Source of the DNA: CBDFLS01 sp965249185
GTDB lineage: Bacteria > Chloroflexota > Dehalococcoidia > Lucifugimonadales > Australimonadaceae
Assembly (NCBI GenBank): GCA_965249185.1
Contig: CBDFLS010000002.1
Coordinates: 744,001-808,000, forward strand
Length of the DNA: 64,000 nt
Direction of reading: 5' to 3'
In this document: piece after piece, positions 8,579 through 17,522 of the stretch
How positions within the stretch are numbered: the first letter of the stretch is position 1
Layout of the letters: each line of letters opens with the position of its first letter
Position numbers and translations under genes: made by a program
Notes under the pieces: model-generated
What the model was told of the DNA's origin: nothing
The model's database searches: none
What the model saw: only the letters and a program-made list of their open reading frames with translations

Positions 8579-9292
8579 CTAGCCGCGGAAGCTCAGCTTC
8601 CGGAACGTTTCGGCGTACTCGTACCCCGTGCCCTCGGCACGCTCCGCCGCGCGCAGCGCCCAGCGCTTGACGAACTCCGCCACGTCGAAGCCCGGCCCCG
8701 AGAGCTGGCTTTCGTGGGCGCCCAGCGCCTTCAGCTTGATATCCAGCGTCCCGGAGATGTCCACCGCCACATCCGGCTGCTCGGTGCCCCAGAGGAGCAC
8801 GGTGGCCACCTTGTGGGGCTCCAGGCCGTCGCGGGCGTGCTCGACGTAGTGGAGCGGGTCCCGGGCGTAGGGAAAGCAGGCGTCCATGGCCGCTTGGCCC
8901 GATATCCGGTGGTCCCGGTGGCTGTGGGACGCGACCCGGTAGGGGTCCATGGCCAGCACCAGCTGGGGCTTGAAGCGCCGGATCTCCCGGACCAGCTCGC
9001 CCCGGAAGACGCGATCATCCTCCAGCTCGCCGTCGGGGTGGCCCAGGAACACCACTTCGTGGACGCCGAGCGCCTGGACCGCCCGCCGCTGCTCCTTCTC
9101 CCGGAGCCGCGCCAGCCGCTTGCTGGTCATCTTCGGGTCGGCGGTGCCCTTGTCCCCGTTGGTGCACACCACGTAGAGCACCCGGGCGCCCTCCCCAATC
9201 CACCTGGCCACGGTCCCGCCGCAGCCGGACTCGCCGTCATCCGGATGGGGCACCACCACCATCACCCGCTCCGGGGTCTCCACGGTCTCCAT
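8579..9292 (-). CDS. PIG-L/LmbE-type GlcNAc deacetylase (MshB-like)
   Basis: A zinc-dependent N-acetylglucosaminyl deacetylase of the LmbE family, which includes MshB (mycothiol), BshB (bacillithiol) and PIG-L enzymes. Diagnostic residues are VPHPDDGESGCGGT near the N terminus (zinc and base motif HPDD), TNGDKGT, GHPDGEL, and a SHSHRDH block supplying further metal ligands. The ATG at 9292 follows AGAGGAGAGGAG and gives 237 residues, normal for the family. It is divergently transcribed from the tandem-GNAT gene 100 bp away. Family membership is sure; the exact substrate is inferred only from the MshA-like and MshD-like neighbours. Confidence 0.88.
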   Translation of the reverse strand: METVETPERVMVVVPHPDDGESGCGGTVARWIGEGARVLYVVCTNGDKGTADPKMTSKRLARLREKEQRRAVQALGVHEVVFLGHPDGELEDDRVFRGELVREIRRFKPQLVLAMDPYRVASHSHRDHRISGQAAMDACFPYARDPLHYVEHARDGLEPHKVATVLLWGTEQPDVAVDISGTLDIKLKALGAHESQLSGPGFDVAEFVKRWALRAAERAEGTGYEYAETFRKLSFRG

Positions 9293-9393
9293 GCGCGCTC
9301 CTCTCCTCTGGTGAAAGCCGGCCTCTGGTATGATACCCGCCAGCCCTGGGGAAAGGCCAACTCCAACTCGCTTCCCCACGACCCGAGAGCTCC

Positions 9394-10308
9394 GTGCGCC
9401 ACTCCAACCCCACACTACGTACCTTTGCCTGGGAAGACCTGGACGGTCTGGCACGGCTGGTCCGGCGGCTGGAGCGAAACGCTCACCGGTCGGTCGCGGA
9501 CACCGCCGAATGGACTCGCCGACTCTACCGCCGGCCGGGGTCCAGTCCCCAGCGGGACTGCCTGCTGGCCTCGGATGGCCCGAGGCTAACGGGCTATCTC
9601 TTCATGGTGGCGGAGGAGCCGATAGGCCGAGGCGTGCTCAGAGGCGGCGTCCACCCCGGCCACCGCGGGCGTGGCACCGGCAGGCTCCTGCTCGACGCCA
9701 TGGCCGCCCATGCCCGCGAGCTCCGCTTCGACGTGCTCCACGCCGAGGTCCCGCCCGGGGCGAAGGCAGCCCAGGGCCTCTTGAAAGCCGCCGGCTTCTC
9801 GCGCGTACGCACCCACTGGCACATGCTCTGCCGTGCCGCCGGTCCAGTGGGACTCAAGACGCCGGCGGGGCACGCGCTGCGCGTCATGGCGCCGGAGGAG
9901 GCGGAGGCGCTGACCCAGCTCCAGAACGACGCCTTCGCCGGCACCTGGGGCTTCTCTCCCAACACCGTCGAGCAGCTCCGCTACGATCTCTACCAGATGC
10001 CCGGATGGAAGGCCGACGAGGTGCTGCTGCTGGAGCGGGACGGTCTTCTGGCGGGCTACTCCTGGACCCACCGGGAGGCGCCGGACGGGCCCGGCGTCAT
10101 CAACATGGTGGGCGTTGATCCCCGCTATCGGGGCCTGGGTCTGGGCCGCGCCGTCACAGCCGCCAGCATCGACTATCTGATCGCGCGGGGCGCTCCCTCC
10201 GTGGCCCTGACGGTGGACAGGGAGAACACAGCGGCGGTCCGCCTCTACCGCCGACTCGGGTTCCGCGTGCGGAGGGCCACCCACTGGTACGAGCGGCGGC
10301 TTCAGTAG
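9394..10308 (+). CDS. Tandem GNAT acetyltransferase (MshD-like)
   Basis: 304 residues with two GNAT folds in series. The N-terminal half carries GGVHPGHRGRGTGRLLLDAM (acetyl-CoA pyrophosphate loop). The C-terminal half carries MVGVDPRYRGLGLGRAVT and TVDRENTAAVRLYRRLGF, a pattern very close to mycothiol synthase MshD, which acetylates Cys-GlcN-Ins. The stop is 4 bp from the convergent MshA-like glycosyltransferase. Other tandem-GNAT proteins exist, so the mycothiol link is a context-supported inference. Confidence 0.82.
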   Translation: MRHSNPTLRTFAWEDLDGLARLVRRLERNAHRSVADTAEWTRRLYRRPGSSPQRDCLLASDGPRLTGYLFMVAEEPIGRGVLRGGVHPGHRGRGTGRLLLDAMAAHARELRFDVLHAEVPPGAKAAQGLLKAAGFSRVRTHWHMLCRAAGPVGLKTPAGHALRVMAPEEAEALTQLQNDAFAGTWGFSPNTVEQLRYDLYQMPGWKADEVLLLERDGLLAGYSWTHREAPDGPGVINMVGVDPRYRGLGLGRAVTAASIDYLIARGAPSVALTVDRENTAAVRLYRRLGFRVRRATHWYERRLQ

Positions 10309-10312
10309 CCGC

Positions 10313-11569
10313 CTACCCCGCGCAGGGCATCACCGCCGGGCGCCAGGCCCTGGCCGCGATGGCACGCTCGTAGACGCCGAGCACCTCCGTGGCGGCGCGG
10401 CTCCACGGGAACCGGCACGCCCACTCCCTGGCCGCACGGCCCCAGCGGCGGCGCAGCTCCTCGTCCCCCAGCACATCGTCCAGACAGTCGGCGAAAGCCT
10501 CCGGCGTGTGCTCGCTCACCAGCCGTCCCGTTTGGCCGTCCAGGACCAGCGTGGCCAGACCTCCCACCGGCGCGGCGATCACCGGCGTGCCGCAGGCCAT
10601 GGCCTCCAGGCACACGAAGCCGAAGCTCTCATGATAGGAGGGCACCACGCAGACATCGGCGGCCACGTAGTAATCGGTAAGCTGCTCGTGGGGGCACGCG
10701 CTATGCCAGAGGACTCGGGAACCTATTCCGAGCTCCCCGGCCAGGCGCTGCAGCCGGGCCACCTCCGGGTCCTCTTCGCCCCCGCCTCCAACCACCAATA
10801 GCTTCACCCGCTCCAGGCCGCGCATCTGGGCCACGGCGCGGAGCAACAGCTCGGCGCCCTTGAAGGGCTCCAGCCTTCCCACATAGAGGGCCAATCTCTC
10901 ATCCTGGGCCAGACCCAGACGCCGGCGGGCGTCGCCCTGCTGGCCGGGCTTGAACCGCTCCAGGTCCACGCCGCCCGGCGATATGGAGATGTCGTCGGCG
11001 GAGGCGCCGTACTCCCGCACCAGTATCTCCCGCTCTTCGTTCGTGAAGGCGACGAGCGAGTTGGCGCGCTGCGCCGTCTCCAGCTCGACCCGCACCCGCT
11101 CCTGGGGCTCGTCATCGCTCCCCGCCAACCCTTTCACCAGGGCCAGGGTGTGAAAGCTGACGATGTGGGGCACCCGCCAGAGGCCCTCCAACTGTTCACC
11201 GACGCAGGCGGAGAGCCAGTAGTGGCTATGGAGCAGGTCGTATCCCAGACTTTCGGCCGAGCGGAAGTCGTCCAGCCGGTCCAGAAACTCGGGCAGATAC
11301 TCGTGAACGGACTCTTTCGGAAGCTCCGGCGGCCCGGCGGGAAGATGCACCACCCGGGCCCGGGGCCCCAACCTCACGATCTCGGGCCCTCCGACCTCGT
11401 GGCCGCGAGTGAACACGTCAACGCAGAGGCCGGCGTCGGCCAACATCGACGCCAGGTGCTTGATATACACGTTCATGCCGCCAGCCGAGCGCATGCCGGG
11501 GCGCACCATGGGGCAGGCGTGGACCGAGAGCATGGCTACGCGATGGAGGCTGTCATGCGTCTGTATCAA
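10313..11569 (-). CDS. GT4 glycosyltransferase, MshA-like
   Basis: A 418-residue GT-B glycosyltransferase. Its N terminus closely follows MshA, which transfers GlcNAc to inositol-3-phosphate: RVAMLSVHACPMVRPG, AGGMNVYIKHLASMLADAG, VFTRG, and DLLHSHYWLS. The C-terminal half has the GT4 nucleotide-sugar site YVGRLEPFKGAELLLRA and the E-x7-E region HESFGFVCLEAMACGTPV. Translation starts at TTG 11569, five bases after GGAGG. Related sucrose-phosphate-synthase-like enzymes share some motifs, so substrate specificity is inferred from these motifs plus the neighbouring deacetylase and tandem-GNAT genes. Confidence 0.85.
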   Translation of the reverse strand: MIQTHDSLHRVAMLSVHACPMVRPGMRSAGGMNVYIKHLASMLADAGLCVDVFTRGHEVGGPEIVRLGPRARVVHLPAGPPELPKESVHEYLPEFLDRLDDFRSAESLGYDLLHSHYWLSACVGEQLEGLWRVPHIVSFHTLALVKGLAGSDDEPQERVRVELETAQRANSLVAFTNEEREILVREYGASADDISISPGGVDLERFKPGQQGDARRRLGLAQDERLALYVGRLEPFKGAELLLRAVAQMRGLERVKLLVVGGGGEEDPEVARLQRLAGELGIGSRVLWHSACPHEQLTDYYVAADVCVVPSYHESFGFVCLEAMACGTPVIAAPVGGLATLVLDGQTGRLVSEHTPEAFADCLDDVLGDEELRRRWGRAAREWACRFPWSRAATEVLGVYERAIAARAWRPAVMPCAG

Positions 11570-11648
11570 GAAGACCTCCGCGCAGGCGTGGGAAGAGCCG
11601 GCAGGCGCTCTCCGGTCAATGGCAAGAGGAACAGGGCGCTGACGGCCA

Positions 11649-12629
11649 TCAACGTTGAGCGACCAGGCGGTAGAGGGCCACGTCCCGAGCGCCCAGATGG
11701 TGTTTGTATGGCTCCGGCCCTCGAAGGAAGTCGAAGTAGGTCAGGCCCTCCTCGATGGCCTGCCGCAGGCAGAGCGCCTTGACCGCGAGACCGACGCTCA
11801 GCGCGTCATATTCCCGCCGGAACCCACTATTGTAGAGCAGCCGCCGGCCTCCCAAGTCGAAGCAGAGGACCCCGGCAACGATCTCCCCCTTCAGCTCCAG
11901 GAAAAAGAGGCGCAGGTGCCCGGCCTCCTGCATCTCGGCCGCCATCCTGCTAAAAAAGGCCTCGCGCTTCGGCGTCAGAAAGTCCAGCTTCTCCGGGCTC
12001 TCCCGCATCAGGGACAGAAAGACCGCCAGGTCATCCTCGAAGGTGGCTGGACTGGACTGGACCAGCCGATACGGCCCACCCGCCTCCAGACGGCGGAGCT
12101 TTCGCCGAAGCTCGTGACGGTCCTTCCTCCGCAGGGAGGCCAGGTATTCGTCCCAGGAGGCCGGTAACGACACACCCGGCGAGACTCCCTCCTCCCCCAC
12201 CATCACCTCGCACCCCTCCTGGCCCAGCAGCTCCGGAAGGTGCCGCAGGGTGGGAGAGCCCTCGGGAATGGAGCGAAGGTCCAGCGTGAGCCACCGCTCG
12301 GCCAGGAGACAGCGCGCCAGCCCGGCGTAGACCTCCGCCGTATCCCCGCCGGCCACCACAAAGTCGTGGTAATCGCACAGGTCGGAGCCGCCCAGGAAGC
12401 TCAGCGTGTCGTCCCGGCGCACCATGGGCGCCAGCCCGTGGGGGCTCTCCTCGGGACCGAGCAGAAGGAGGCAGAGCTCCTGGGCGTCATCGCCAAACTC
12501 GGCCCACCAGGTCTGCTGCCAGCGGGGCGTCAGGAATATAGAGCTGTGGCCTCCCCCTTCTACGTCCAGAAGCCGCTGCCACTGGGCGGACACCGCTGGG
12601 AAGCTCGCGGGAAGCACGGAACAGGTCAA
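11649..12629 (-). CDS. BioF2/FemAB-like GNAT acyltransferase
   Basis: 326 residues matching the Acetyltransf_6 (CelD/BioF2-like) family, whose fold is shared with FemX aminoacyl-tRNA-dependent ligases. Typical features are FLTPRWQQTWWAEFG near the N terminus, SLRRKDRHELRRKLRRLE in the middle, and GEIVAGVLCFDLGGRRLLYN with YFDFLRGPEPYKHHLGA near the C terminus. Such proteins transfer acyl or aminoacyl groups in cell-surface polysaccharide or peptide assembly. It follows the MshA-like gene direction with an 80-bp gap; whether it belongs to that pathway is unknown. Confidence 0.75.
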   Translation of the reverse strand: MTCSVLPASFPAVSAQWQRLLDVEGGGHSSIFLTPRWQQTWWAEFGDDAQELCLLLLGPEESPHGLAPMVRRDDTLSFLGGSDLCDYHDFVVAGGDTAEVYAGLARCLLAERWLTLDLRSIPEGSPTLRHLPELLGQEGCEVMVGEEGVSPGVSLPASWDEYLASLRRKDRHELRRKLRRLEAGGPYRLVQSSPATFEDDLAVFLSLMRESPEKLDFLTPKREAFFSRMAAEMQEAGHLRLFFLELKGEIVAGVLCFDLGGRRLLYNSGFRREYDALSVGLAVKALCLRQAIEEGLTYFDFLRGPEPYKHHLGARDVALYRLVAQR

Positions 12630-12693
12630 TATACGCTCCTAACGACGCACGGTACGCCCGTGCCGGCCCCGAGGCGATTGGGGGCGCCGGTTA

Positions 12694-13767
12694 CTACTCG
12701 CTAGCGGTGGAGGCGCGAAGCCCCAAAAGCCCCTCCACTTCCTCGAGGTCGGCCGACGCCTCCTCCAGGCGCGCGCCCATGTTCTGAAGCACGATGGACG
12801 GGTCCTTGAGGCCCGTCCCGGTAATAACGCACACCACCGTTTGGTCTCGAAGGTCGAGGCCCCGGCGGACCGCCTGTATTAGACCCGCCACCGATGCGGC
12901 GGAGGCGGGCTCGCCGAAGACCCCTTCTTGCTGGGCCAGCATCGTGTACGCCTCAATAATCTCCTCATCGGACACGGCTTCGATAACCCCACCCGATTCA
13001 TCGCGGGCCAGCTCGGCGCCCCGCCAGCTGGCGGGGTTCCCGATGCGGAGGGCCGAGGCGATGGTCGAGGGCGCCTCCACGGGATGGCCGAGGACGATGG
13101 GCGCCGCCCCCTCCGCCTGGTACCCCATCATACATGGCCTGTGCTGGGCCTTGCCCGCGGCGTGGTACTCCTGAAACCCCATCCAGTAGGCGGTAATGTT
13201 CCCAGCGTTCCCCACCGGGATGAACAGGTAGTCGGGCGCATCGCCCAAGACATCGATGATCTCGAAAGCAGCCGTCTTCTGGCCCTGCAGGCGGTAAGGG
13301 TTCACGGAGTTGACCAGCGTCATGGGAAATCGGTCCGCCAGACTCCTGGCTAGCTCGAGCGCCTCGTCAAAGCCGCCCCGCAGGAGGACGACACGGGCGC
13401 CGTAGGCGATGGTCTGGGAGAGCTTGCCCTCGGCCACCGTCCCCTTGGGCACCAGCACCACGGTATCGAGACCGCAGTAGGCGCCGTAGGCCGCGGCCGC
13501 CGCGCTCGTATTGCCAGTGGACGCGCACAGGATGGTCCGGTGTCCCGCCTCCATCGCCTTGGCCACGGCCACCACGATCCCTCTGTCTTTGAAGGAGCCC
13601 GTGGGGTTGCAGCCCTCCAGCTTGAAGTAGAGCGCGCCGCACCCGAGCTCATCGCCCATGCGGCGGGAGCGCACCAGGGGAGTATCCCCTTCCCCCATGG
13701 TAATCATGGGGGTATCCGGGGTGACGGGCAGGACCTCCTTGTAGCGCAGCAGAACGCCCTCTCCCAT
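12694..13767 (-). CDS. thrC: Threonine synthase
   Basis: Converts O-phosphohomoserine to threonine using PLP. The active-site lysine is in CNPTGSFKDRG, the phosphate-binding loop is IPVGNAGNITAYW, and the Ser/Asn substrate loop is ASTGNTSAAAAAYGA. The length (357 residues from ATG 13767) fits the short fold-type II threonine synthases. An upstream TTG at 13806 is less likely. The stop is followed by an intergenic gap toward the BioF2-like gene. hom lies directly upstream in the same direction, so the two form a threonine operon. Confidence 0.95.
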   Translation of the reverse strand: MGEGVLLRYKEVLPVTPDTPMITMGEGDTPLVRSRRMGDELGCGALYFKLEGCNPTGSFKDRGIVVAVAKAMEAGHRTILCASTGNTSAAAAAYGAYCGLDTVVLVPKGTVAEGKLSQTIAYGARVVLLRGGFDEALELARSLADRFPMTLVNSVNPYRLQGQKTAAFEIIDVLGDAPDYLFIPVGNAGNITAYWMGFQEYHAAGKAQHRPCMMGYQAEGAAPIVLGHPVEAPSTIASALRIGNPASWRGAELARDESGGVIEAVSDEEIIEAYTMLAQQEGVFGEPASAASVAGLIQAVRRGLDLRDQTVVCVITGTGLKDPSIVLQNMGARLEEASADLEEVEGLLGLRASTASE

Positions 13768-13842
13768 GACGCCTTTCCGCTCCCAGCGGGGTCTTGGTGT
13801 CCCCAACGAAGTCTTGGCCCCCCCCCCAACGAAGTCGGCCCC

Positions 13843-15150
13843 CTAGGAAGCCAGCTCCTCCACGCGCACCAGGTTGCAGACCTCCCGCACCACCTCCAGC
13901 CGCTGCAGCCGCTGGACCGCCTGCTGGACCGCCTGCTCCCGGGCCAGGTGGGTGGTGATGACGATCTCCGCCAGCCCATCTTGATGCAGCGTATCCTGCT
14001 GAATGACCGATGCGAGGCTCACCCCCAGGTCGCCCAGCACCCGGGTGATCTGGGCCATCACGCCCGGCTGATCGGCGGCGTGCAGCCGGAGATAGTACCG
14101 GGTCTCCACCTCCGTCATGGGCTGGACCACGGTCTCGCGGTCCAGACGGGGAGGCGGCGAGGGGCGCTCGCCGGCGGCGATGCTCCGGGCGATATCCAAT
14201 ACATCGCCCAAGACAGCGCTGGTGGTGGGCAGGTCCCCGGCCCCTCGCCCGTGAAGCATGGTCCGGCCCACCAGATCACCCTCCAGCTCCACGGCGTTGA
14301 AGACGCCATCTACCTTCCCCAGCGGGTGAGTCAGCGGCACGAAGGCGGGATGCACGCGGACCTGAATTCGGCGGTCGTCTCGCCGGCCGATGGCCAGCAG
14401 CTTGATGGCGTAGCCCAGCTCTCCCGCATACCGGAAGTCCTGGGCGGTTATCCTGCTGATCCCCTCGTGGAAGACGTCCGATGCGTGAATGCGCGTGTGG
14501 AAGGCGAGCATGGCTAGGATAGCCAGCTTATAAGCGGCGTCAAGGCCCTCCACGTCATTGGCGGGGTCGGCCTCCGCATAGCCCAGCTCCTGGGCCCGCT
14601 GGAGCGCCGCTTGGAAGCTCACCCCCTCACTGGCCATCTGCGTCAGCACGTAGTTGGTGGTGCCGTTGATGATGGCGTGGACCGCCGTCATGTCGTTGGC
14701 GAGCAGGTCCCTCAGCAGAGGGCCGATGATGGGGATTCCCCCGCCGACGCTGGCCTCGAACCGTACGCTGGTACCGCGCTGCTCGGCCAGGGCGAGGACC
14801 TCCGGGCCGTGCTTGGCCATGACCGCTTTGTTGGCGGTAACCACGTGCTTGCCGCCGCCGATGGCCGCCTGGATATGCTCCAGGGCCGGCTGCTCTCCAC
14901 CCATCACTTCGACGATGATGTCGATCTTCGGGTCCTCCAGGAACTCCCGCGCGTCCGTGGTGAGCGATAGGCCTGGCGGAACTCCCGTCCGCTGCTTTGA
15001 GGGCTCGCGCACCAGGACCCGCTCCACGCGGACCGGCCGGCCTACGTGGCCCGCGATGGCCAGCTCCTTCGCGTGGAGCACCCGGGCCACGCCGCCGCCC
15101 ACCACGCCCAGCCCCATGAGCCCCACGCCGATGGCATCACCACTCGACAA
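13843..15150 (-). CDS. hom: Homoserine dehydrogenase with ACT domain
   Basis: Reduces aspartate semialdehyde to homoserine. An N-terminal NAD(P)-binding loop (GLMGLGVVGGGVARVL) is followed by the conserved catalytic block (GTTNYVLTQM, EADPANDVEGLDAAYKLAIL with the catalytic Lys/Asp/Glu set) and a C-terminal ACT domain (YYLRLHAADQPGVMAQITRV) that usually binds threonine for feedback control. I choose TTG 15150 because AAAGGAG lies 8 bases upstream; an in-frame TTG at 15201 would overlap the upstream gene. The 75 bp to thrC contain two copies of CCCAACGAAGTC. Confidence 0.95.
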   Translation of the reverse strand: MSSGDAIGVGLMGLGVVGGGVARVLHAKELAIAGHVGRPVRVERVLVREPSKQRTGVPPGLSLTTDAREFLEDPKIDIIVEVMGGEQPALEHIQAAIGGGKHVVTANKAVMAKHGPEVLALAEQRGTSVRFEASVGGGIPIIGPLLRDLLANDMTAVHAIINGTTNYVLTQMASEGVSFQAALQRAQELGYAEADPANDVEGLDAAYKLAILAMLAFHTRIHASDVFHEGISRITAQDFRYAGELGYAIKLLAIGRRDDRRIQVRVHPAFVPLTHPLGKVDGVFNAVELEGDLVGRTMLHGRGAGDLPTTSAVLGDVLDIARSIAAGERPSPPPRLDRETVVQPMTEVETRYYLRLHAADQPGVMAQITRVLGDLGVSLASVIQQDTLHQDGLAEIVITTHLAREQAVQQAVQRLQRLEVVREVCNLVRVEELAS

Positions 15151-15176
15151 TCTGCTTACTCCTTTGACAGGCGCGT

Positions 15177-16193
15177 TCACCCGAACTCGCCGGCCACCCA
15201 ATCGTACGCCTTCTCATCTAACGTGTAGCTGACGAGCAGCTCCAGCACCTGCCGCTGATACCAAAGCGCCCTCTCCTGCTCCACCAGGACCGACCGTATC
15301 CCCGGCGTGAGCTCCACCTCCTGCGGTCCCTGGCTCACCTGAGCGATCACCGCTCCCAGAGAGATGGACAGCGGCCCCAAGTACTCGCCGGGCTCCAGTG
15401 CGAAGATCGCATCGTCCAGCTCGGTAAAGATGCCCCGTGGCACCCACCCCACCTCGCCCTGCTCATCGGCGAAGGCGGTCTCCTGGTTCAGCTCCGTGGC
15501 CAGCGCGGCGAACTCCTCCCCCGCGTCCAGCCGCTCCCTGATGGTCGTTGCCTGGGAGGGGCTGGCCACCACAATCCAGTGGAGGTACACCTGCTCCATA
15601 TTGGCCGGGGTGAGGGCATCGTGCCGCTGCAGCACCGCGCTCCAGAGAAGGTCGCCCTCCACGAATTGACGGTACTGCGCGTCGCCGAGGCCCAAGATAT
15701 CGCGGAAAAGCCCGTACTCCTCCTCTCCCTGGGACGACAGGACGACGGGCGTCGGCTCGGAAGGGTCGTCGGAGATGGGCTCGAACGCCTGTACCAGCGC
15801 AAACTCCACCTCGCCGGGGCTAATGCCAACACCCAGCTCAGGCGCCGTCTGGCGCACCACCTCGTTCCGCACCAGCAACTGGGCCGCCAGGTCGGCGAAG
15901 GCGCTCACCTCCGATGAGGGGATCGCCTGACGGAAGAAGAGCAGCCTGGACAGGGGCGCGACCTCGCCCAGCTTGATCTCCACTGACCCCACCTGGGCCA
16001 CTGTCTGGCGAGGCGGACGGTAGTTGGAGACGTAGAAACCGATTACGAGGAACACCACCAGGAACGCCACCGCCACCACGACGCCCGTCAGCAGCAGCCG
16101 CTGGCGCCGTCGCTCTACATCCGCCCTGGTGGGCTGCTCACCCGTGGGAGCGGCACGGACGTGACTCCGCTCCGCCCGCCTGCGCTGTCGCAT
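15177..16193 (-). CDS. Membrane-anchored SurA/PrsA-like peptidyl-prolyl isomerase
   Basis: 338 residues: a basic cytoplasmic N terminus, one transmembrane segment (LLLTGVVVAVAFLVVFLVIG, about residues 34-53), a SurA-N-like helical region, and a parvulin-type rotamase domain (LHWIVVASPSQATTIRERL, EQGEVGWVPRGIFTELDDAI, GPLSISLGAVIAQV). It probably assists folding of exported proteins on the outer face of the membrane. It lies between rpsR and hom in the same direction; the gap to hom is 26 bp. Confidence 0.85.
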   Translation of the reverse strand: MRQRRRAERSHVRAAPTGEQPTRADVERRRQRLLLTGVVVAVAFLVVFLVIGFYVSNYRPPRQTVAQVGSVEIKLGEVAPLSRLLFFRQAIPSSEVSAFADLAAQLLVRNEVVRQTAPELGVGISPGEVEFALVQAFEPISDDPSEPTPVVLSSQGEEEYGLFRDILGLGDAQYRQFVEGDLLWSAVLQRHDALTPANMEQVYLHWIVVASPSQATTIRERLDAGEEFAALATELNQETAFADEQGEVGWVPRGIFTELDDAIFALEPGEYLGPLSISLGAVIAQVSQGPQEVELTPGIRSVLVEQERALWYQRQVLELLVSYTLDEKAYDWVAGEFG

Positions 16194-16277
16194 CTCTTAA
16201 GTCTCCGCCGGCCCCAAAGCGCCGCCTGCCTGCGCGGCCTCGGCCGCGAGGAGTACAAAGGGGCACGGTACAGGATG

Positions 16278-17066
16278 CTAGGATGGAGTGTCCCGCCCCT
16301 CTTTAGGGGCCTCTTCGGAGGGGCTTGCCGTCTCCGAGGCGGTGCTGTCCGGAGTCTCAGCCCCGGCCTGGGGTTGCTCCCCATCCGCGGCAGCCTCGCT
16401 GGGAGCGTCCCCGGCTGCGCTCTCTGCCGCCGGCGCCTCGACGATAGCCTCCGGCACGGCCTGGGGTTGCTCCTCCACCACTGGGGCCTCGCTGTGAGCG
16501 TCCCCGGCTTCACTCTCCGCCGCTGGCGCCTCGACGATGGCCTCCGTCTCGGCAACGATTGCTTCCGCGGCCACCGGCACGGCCTGGGGTTGCTCCTCCA
16601 CCACCGGCGCCTCGCTGAGAGCGTTCCCGGCCGCGCTCTCGGCGGCGGACGCCCGCGCCGCCTCTGCCGCTGACCCCGCTAACCGGGCGCTCTCGAGCCC
16701 AGGGGCCGCTTCCCGTCCCTCGGGGCGCCCCCGCCGGTCCCCGTATCGAGACCGGTCTCCCCGTCCCCTGTCGGGAGGGCCTATCTCAATGAGGGAATGG
16801 TCGCCGGTGAAGGGCAGGAGCGCCACGTAACGCGCTCGCTTGATGGCCATGGACAAGGCCCGCTGGTGTGGAGCGCAGGTGCCGGTCTTGCGCCGGGGCT
16901 CGATGGTTGCGTGGGTGGAGATGTAGCGGCGCAGGCGCGGCACATCCTTATAGTCGATGTCCTTGATGTGCTCGACACAAAAGCCGCACACCTTCCTGCG
17001 CGGAAAGAATCTGCGGCCGTCACGGCGGCGGCGTGCACCGGCTGGGGGGCTTCCTCTCCTCATCAT
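16278..17066 (-). CDS. rpsR: Ribosomal protein bS18 with long acidic repeat tail
   Basis: bS18 binds bS6 and 16S rRNA in the platform of the 30S subunit. The normal S18 core is residues about 20-95 (KVCGFCVEHIKDIDYKD, LRRYISTHATIEPRRKTGTC, HQRALSMAIKRARYVALLPF). The CxxC and CxxH pairs mark it as the zinc-binding form. Unusually, 165 or so further residues follow: a basic RG/RD linker, then an Ala/Glu-rich tail with three imperfect copies of SEAPVVEEQPQAVP and related units. Typical bS18 is 75-90 residues. The gene heads an rpsF-ssb-rpsR operon whose rpsF also has a repeat tail. Confidence 0.93.
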   Translation of the reverse strand: MMRRGSPPAGARRRRDGRRFFPRRKVCGFCVEHIKDIDYKDVPRLRRYISTHATIEPRRKTGTCAPHQRALSMAIKRARYVALLPFTGDHSLIEIGPPDRGRGDRSRYGDRRGRPEGREAAPGLESARLAGSAAEAARASAAESAAGNALSEAPVVEEQPQAVPVAAEAIVAETEAIVEAPAAESEAGDAHSEAPVVEEQPQAVPEAIVEAPAAESAAGDAPSEAAADGEQPQAGAETPDSTASETASPSEEAPKEGRDTPS

Positions 17067-17096
17067 GGCAACGGGTCTCTCACCTTAGCGACGGGC

Positions 17097-17516
17097 TTAG
17101 AAAGGCAGATCATCGGAATCCAGCGAGGCCGGTGAGTCCCCGCCACTCTCGGGAGTTGGCTCTTCGGCCGACGGCTCACCTGTCCCCGGCCGGTCCAGGA
17201 AAAGGACACTGTTGGCGACGATTTCGTTGCGAAAGCGGTTCTGGCCGTCGGAACTCTCCCACTGGTGGCTCTGCAGCCGTCCCTCCACGTAGGCGCGGCG
17301 GCCCTTGGTCAGGTACTGATTGCACTGCTCGGCCAACTGGCTCCAGGCCACCACCGTGAACCACTCCGTCTCCTGGCGCCGCTCGCCGTCTTGGGTCGTA
17401 TAGTTCCGGCTGGTGGCGATGCGAAAGGAGGTGACCGGCTTGCCGTTGGGAGTGTAGCGCATCTCCGGGTCGGTGCCCACGTTGCCGATAATCATCACCC
17501 TATTCAAGCCTGCCAT
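17097..17516 (-). CDS. ssb: Single-stranded DNA-binding protein
   Basis: 139 residues with an OB fold: MAGLNRVMIIGNVGTDPEMR, then TEWFTVVAWSQLAEQCNQYL, KGRRAYVEGRLQSHQWE. It ends with the acidic tip DSDDLPF that recruits repair and replication partners. It lies between rpsF and rpsR in the classical rpsF-ssb-rpsR order. Confidence 0.97.
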   Translation of the reverse strand: MAGLNRVMIIGNVGTDPEMRYTPNGKPVTSFRIATSRNYTTQDGERRQETEWFTVVAWSQLAEQCNQYLTKGRRAYVEGRLQSHQWESSDGQNRFRNEIVANSVLFLDRPGTGEPSAEEPTPESGGDSPASLDSDDLPF

Positions 17517-17522
17517 CGGCGG

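Noticed and set aside
7751..9589. Long plus-strand frame spanning the PAP2 and LmbE genes
   Set aside because: It crosses two well-supported genes in other frames, has no recognisable motifs and shows GC-driven composition.
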